DNA of 24,897 bases from JAOTVV01 sp039591075 (GTDB lineage: Bacteria; Gemmatimonadota; Gemmatimonadetes; Gemmatimonadales; GWC2-71-9): contig JBDHEI010000045.1 in NCBI GenBank assembly GCA_039591075.1, positions 1 to 24,897 of the forward strand, written 5' to 3'. A model generated the notes under the pieces. It did no database searches and was not told where the DNA came from. It saw only the letters and a program-made list of their open reading frames with translations. Numbering within the stretch: position 1 is the first letter of the stretch; each line of letters opens with the position of its first letter. The position numbers and the translations under genes are program-made. Of this stretch, positions 23,296 to 24,897 are shown piece by piece.

Positions 23296-23543
23296 CCGGC
23301 CCACGACACGCTACGGTCCCTGCTGCGACCGCCGACTCGCAGTCGTACAGCGTCCAGTTCCCCATACTCATTGCGACTCGCTCTCGCACCGCCGCTCGGG
23401 TACGTTGGTGGGCGGAGGGGTTTGGTCATCACCTGCGGCTGGCCCCTGAGCGGGTAGTCTGGGTTACCGCCGACTTTCCGCGTGGTGAGGAATCATGGTT
23501 ACCGGTAGCACCAACGAGGAGTCGGTCAAGGAGCGCGCCTGAG
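23296..23543 (+). other. Intergenic stretch with a possible 15-codon leader frame
   Basis: No full-size gene is seen in these 248 bases. A minor hairpin with CGACT and AGTCG arms around CGC lies at 23333-23345. A 15-codon frame, ATG 23495 to TGA 23540-23542, ends one base before the ATG of the next gene. AGGA lies only 3 nt before its ATG, which is too close for a good ribosome site. I see no convincing promoter or terminator for the kinase operon. Confidence 0.4.
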
Positions 23544-24035
23544 ATGGCTTTGATCGATTGCCCCGAATGCGGGCGGGAGGTTTCGAATAGCGCCGCCGAA
23601 TGCCCGGCGTGCGCGTACCCCGTGGGTACCCTCACCCCGGCGCTCCCACCACGAGACGTGCCCGTCCCGCCCGAATACCAGTGGTGGAAGACCGCGCTCT
23701 CGATCCTCGGGAGAGTCGTCCTGGGCGCCATCCTGGCCGGCGTGGGCGGGGACGAGGAGGACTCCGTTGCCGCGATCATCGGTGGCGTGGTGATTGCCGG
23801 CTCGGCGATTCCAACCTGGTATCGGGCGAGAATCGCACGGCTGCAGGCCGGCCGCGGCGCCGCGGACATGGCGTATCGTTTCGATAGTCGGATGGCGGAG
23901 CTGGAGCAGCGGCAGCAGGAACAGATGGACCGACTCGAGCGGATGCACACCGGGCAGGTGGCCGAGCTGGAAGAGCGGATCGACTTCGCGGAACGGTTGC
24001 TCAGCAAGCAACGCGAGCAGATCGACTCCGGATAG
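23544..24035 (+). CDS. Zinc-ribbon membrane protein with coiled-coil tail
   Basis: The 163-residue protein starts at ATG 23544, with AAGGAG ending 10 nt upstream. Residues 6-23 form a zinc ribbon (Cys6, 9, 20, 23), followed by a proline-rich linker. Two hydrophobic segments lie near 51-67 (ALSILGRVVLGAILAGVG) and 75-91 (VAAIIGGVVIAGSAIP), separated by the acidic turn GDEEDS. A long charged coiled coil runs from about 112 to 160. Its end (ELEERIDFAERLL) resembles the C-terminal coil of PspB-type phage-shock proteins. That likeness is short and by eye. A membrane-linked sensor or scaffold is plausible, with no enzyme motif. The gene appears to stand alone between the kinase operon and the tRNA. 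Confidence 0.8.
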   Translation: MALIDCPECGREVSNSAAECPACAYPVGTLTPALPPRDVPVPPEYQWWKTALSILGRVVLGAILAGVGGDEEDSVAAIIGGVVIAGSAIPTWYRARIARLQAGRGAADMAYRFDSRMAELEQRQQEQMDRLERMHTGQVAELEERIDFAERLLSKQREQIDSG

Positions 24036-24157
24036 CTCCTCGCGCCGTCCAGGCGGTCTGCAAGGACGCTCCTCGTCCAACCCTCCCTATAGGCCGCATC
24101 CGCGCGTGGTCCACGAGTTTCATCGTCGGGTTCTGGCTCCACCCCTGGGTGGCCAAC

Positions 24158-24186
24158 TCACCAACCCTTCGCGGCCCGGGTACATT
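24158..24186 (+). promoter_or_regulatory. Possible promoter of the tRNA-Leu gene
   Basis: TACATT (24181-24186, 4 of 6 to consensus) ends 9 bases before the tRNA. A weak TCACCA (24158-24163, 3 of 6) lies 17 nt further upstream. The position suits a stable-RNA promoter. The rest of the 160-bp gap after the zinc-ribbon gene shows only a 5-bp stem, CCACC/GGTGG, at 24139-24152. Confidence 0.35.
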
Positions 24187-24195
24187 CACCAAGTG

Positions 24196-24281
24196 GCCCG
24201 GGTGGCGGAATGGGCAGACGCAAGGGACTTAAAATCCCTTGGGGTGCAAACCCCGTGCGGGTTCGACTCCCGCCCCGGGCA
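24196..24281 (+). tRNA. tRNA-Leu, anticodon UAA
   Basis: The 86-nt gene folds as a class II tRNA. The acceptor arms are GCCCGGG (24196-24202) and CCCGGGC (24274-24280), with discriminator A24281. The D-arm GCG/CGC encloses GAATGGGCAGA. The anticodon stem AGGGA/TCCCT holds the loop CTTAAAA, anticodon TAA at 24230-24232. A long variable arm with GGGG/CCCC and a T-arm GCGGG-TTCGACT-CCCGC complete it. The long variable arm and anticodon both say leucine, reading UUA (and UUG by wobble). The CCA end is not encoded; the next bases are CTT. A tyrosine recombinase gene ends 16 bp downstream, which suggests the 3' part of this tRNA gene served as an integration site. Confidence 0.97.
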
Positions 24282-24297
24282 CTTGTAGCACAACGAG

Positions 24298-24897
24298 TTA
24301 CGCGACATCATCCCACCTTCTCCTCGTACCCGCGCGAATGCGTCGCGGGGTATATCGCGGGTCGCTTTCGAGATCCGAAAGCCACTTCAGCGAACCTGCG
24401 GCGCTCTCGCCTTTGTCTCGCTGCATCGTGTAGCGGCGGGTCATCGCAGGGGTTCGGTGTCTAAGCGACTGCTGAATCCGTGCCTCCGGCACTCCGGCGT
24501 TGGCCAACCACTGCGCGTGGCAGTGGCGAAGGTCGTACAGCCGAAGTCCGACGTAGCCCGCCGCTTCGCAGGCGGTCTTCCACCGACTTGCCAGGACCCC
24601 GTGCGAGATGGGACACGGGATGGCTTGCCGAACCCAGCCCCAGGACTCTTCATCGAGCCGGATCACGTCAGCGCTCGCCGCGGTCTTCGTCCCCGGTACG
24701 CGCAGCGCGAGGATGTCTGGCATCAGATCGGCTTCCTCGCATCGGAGGTACTCTCCTGGCCGCATCCCCGTGCACACGAGCGTCACGTAGCAAGGCCTCA
24801 GAGGTTCGGGAATCTGGCTTAGGATTCTCCAGAACCCCTCCGGCGTGAGGTCCGGTACCCTCCCCGGCGGCTCCTTTGCGGTTGGAAAGCTGTTCAT
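24298..24897 (-). CDS. Tyrosine recombinase/integrase, C-terminal catalytic part (5' end beyond window)
   Basis: The frame runs off the right edge; the 199 visible residues are essentially the catalytic domain of a phage-type integrase. The active-site set is present: Arg46 in TGMRPGE, Lys71 in GTKTA, YDLRHCHA with Arg124 (the usual first His of HxxR is Tyr121, a common variant), His147 in SLRHRTP, and nucleophile Tyr156 in TRRYTM. The ATG at 24897 is probably internal, because the N-terminal arm- and core-binding domains are absent and must lie outside. The Arg-rich tail after the nucleophile is ordinary. The gene points toward the tRNA-Leu 3' end, with only 16 bp between them. It therefore probably catalyses integration at that tRNA. 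Confidence 0.9.
   Translation of the reverse strand: MNSFPTAKEPPGRVPDLTPEGFWRILSQIPEPLRPCYVTLVCTGMRPGEYLRCEEADLMPDILALRVPGTKTAASADVIRLDEESWGWVRQAIPCPISHGVLASRWKTACEAAGYVGLRLYDLRHCHAQWLANAGVPEARIQQSLRHRTPAMTRRYTMQRDKGESAAGSLKWLSDLESDPRYTPRRIRAGTRRRWDDVA

Overview
The window is GC-rich, densely coding bacterial chromosome. The core genes are unmistakable. The accessory genes point to a diderm of the Gemmatimonadota type: periplasmic and outer-membrane proteins with signal peptides ending in AxAQ, a FadL-type barrel beside an SGNH lipoprotein, a zinc-ribbon Ser/Thr kinase with a C-terminal PEGA domain, and Ig-like/PPC surface proteins. This phylum assignment is inference from gene content and style; no rRNA gene is present to settle it.

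Region 1 (1-12031, + strand) is one tightly packed housekeeping run: pheT (5' end cut by the window), a small unnamed coiled-coil gene, zapA, rny, folD, xseA, xseB, ispA, dxs, nadK and recN. Most junctions overlap by 4-23 bp, which suggests translational coupling. It joins Phe-tRNA charging, Z-ring control, mRNA decay, one-carbon metabolism, DNA repair (exonuclease VII, RecN), isoprenoid precursor synthesis and NADP formation.

Region 2 (12021-18381, - strand) is envelope-directed. A ClC-type channel/transporter with two CBS domains comes first in transcription order. Then come a FadL/OMPP1-type barrel behind a recognisable promoter, an SGNH/GDSL lipoprotein, a strong hairpin, and a large predicted outer-membrane protein. 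The 5' end of that last gene runs through an unusual 72-bp block built of nine octamers arranged as an inverted repeat.

Region 3 (18436-23295, + strand) is a four-gene operon joined by 4-bp overlaps: an Ig/PPC surface protein, a zinc-ribbon Ser/Thr kinase with one transmembrane segment and a PEGA domain, a TPR/FlgD-like periplasmic or membrane protein, and a small predicted barrel. Together they could form a trans-envelope signalling unit and are the best candidate here for an undescribed system.

Region 4 (23296-24897) holds a zinc-ribbon/coiled-coil membrane protein, a tRNA-Leu(UAA) gene and, 16 bp after the tRNA, the 3' part of a tyrosine recombinase gene. The last pair marks the probable left end of an integrated element that extends past the right edge.
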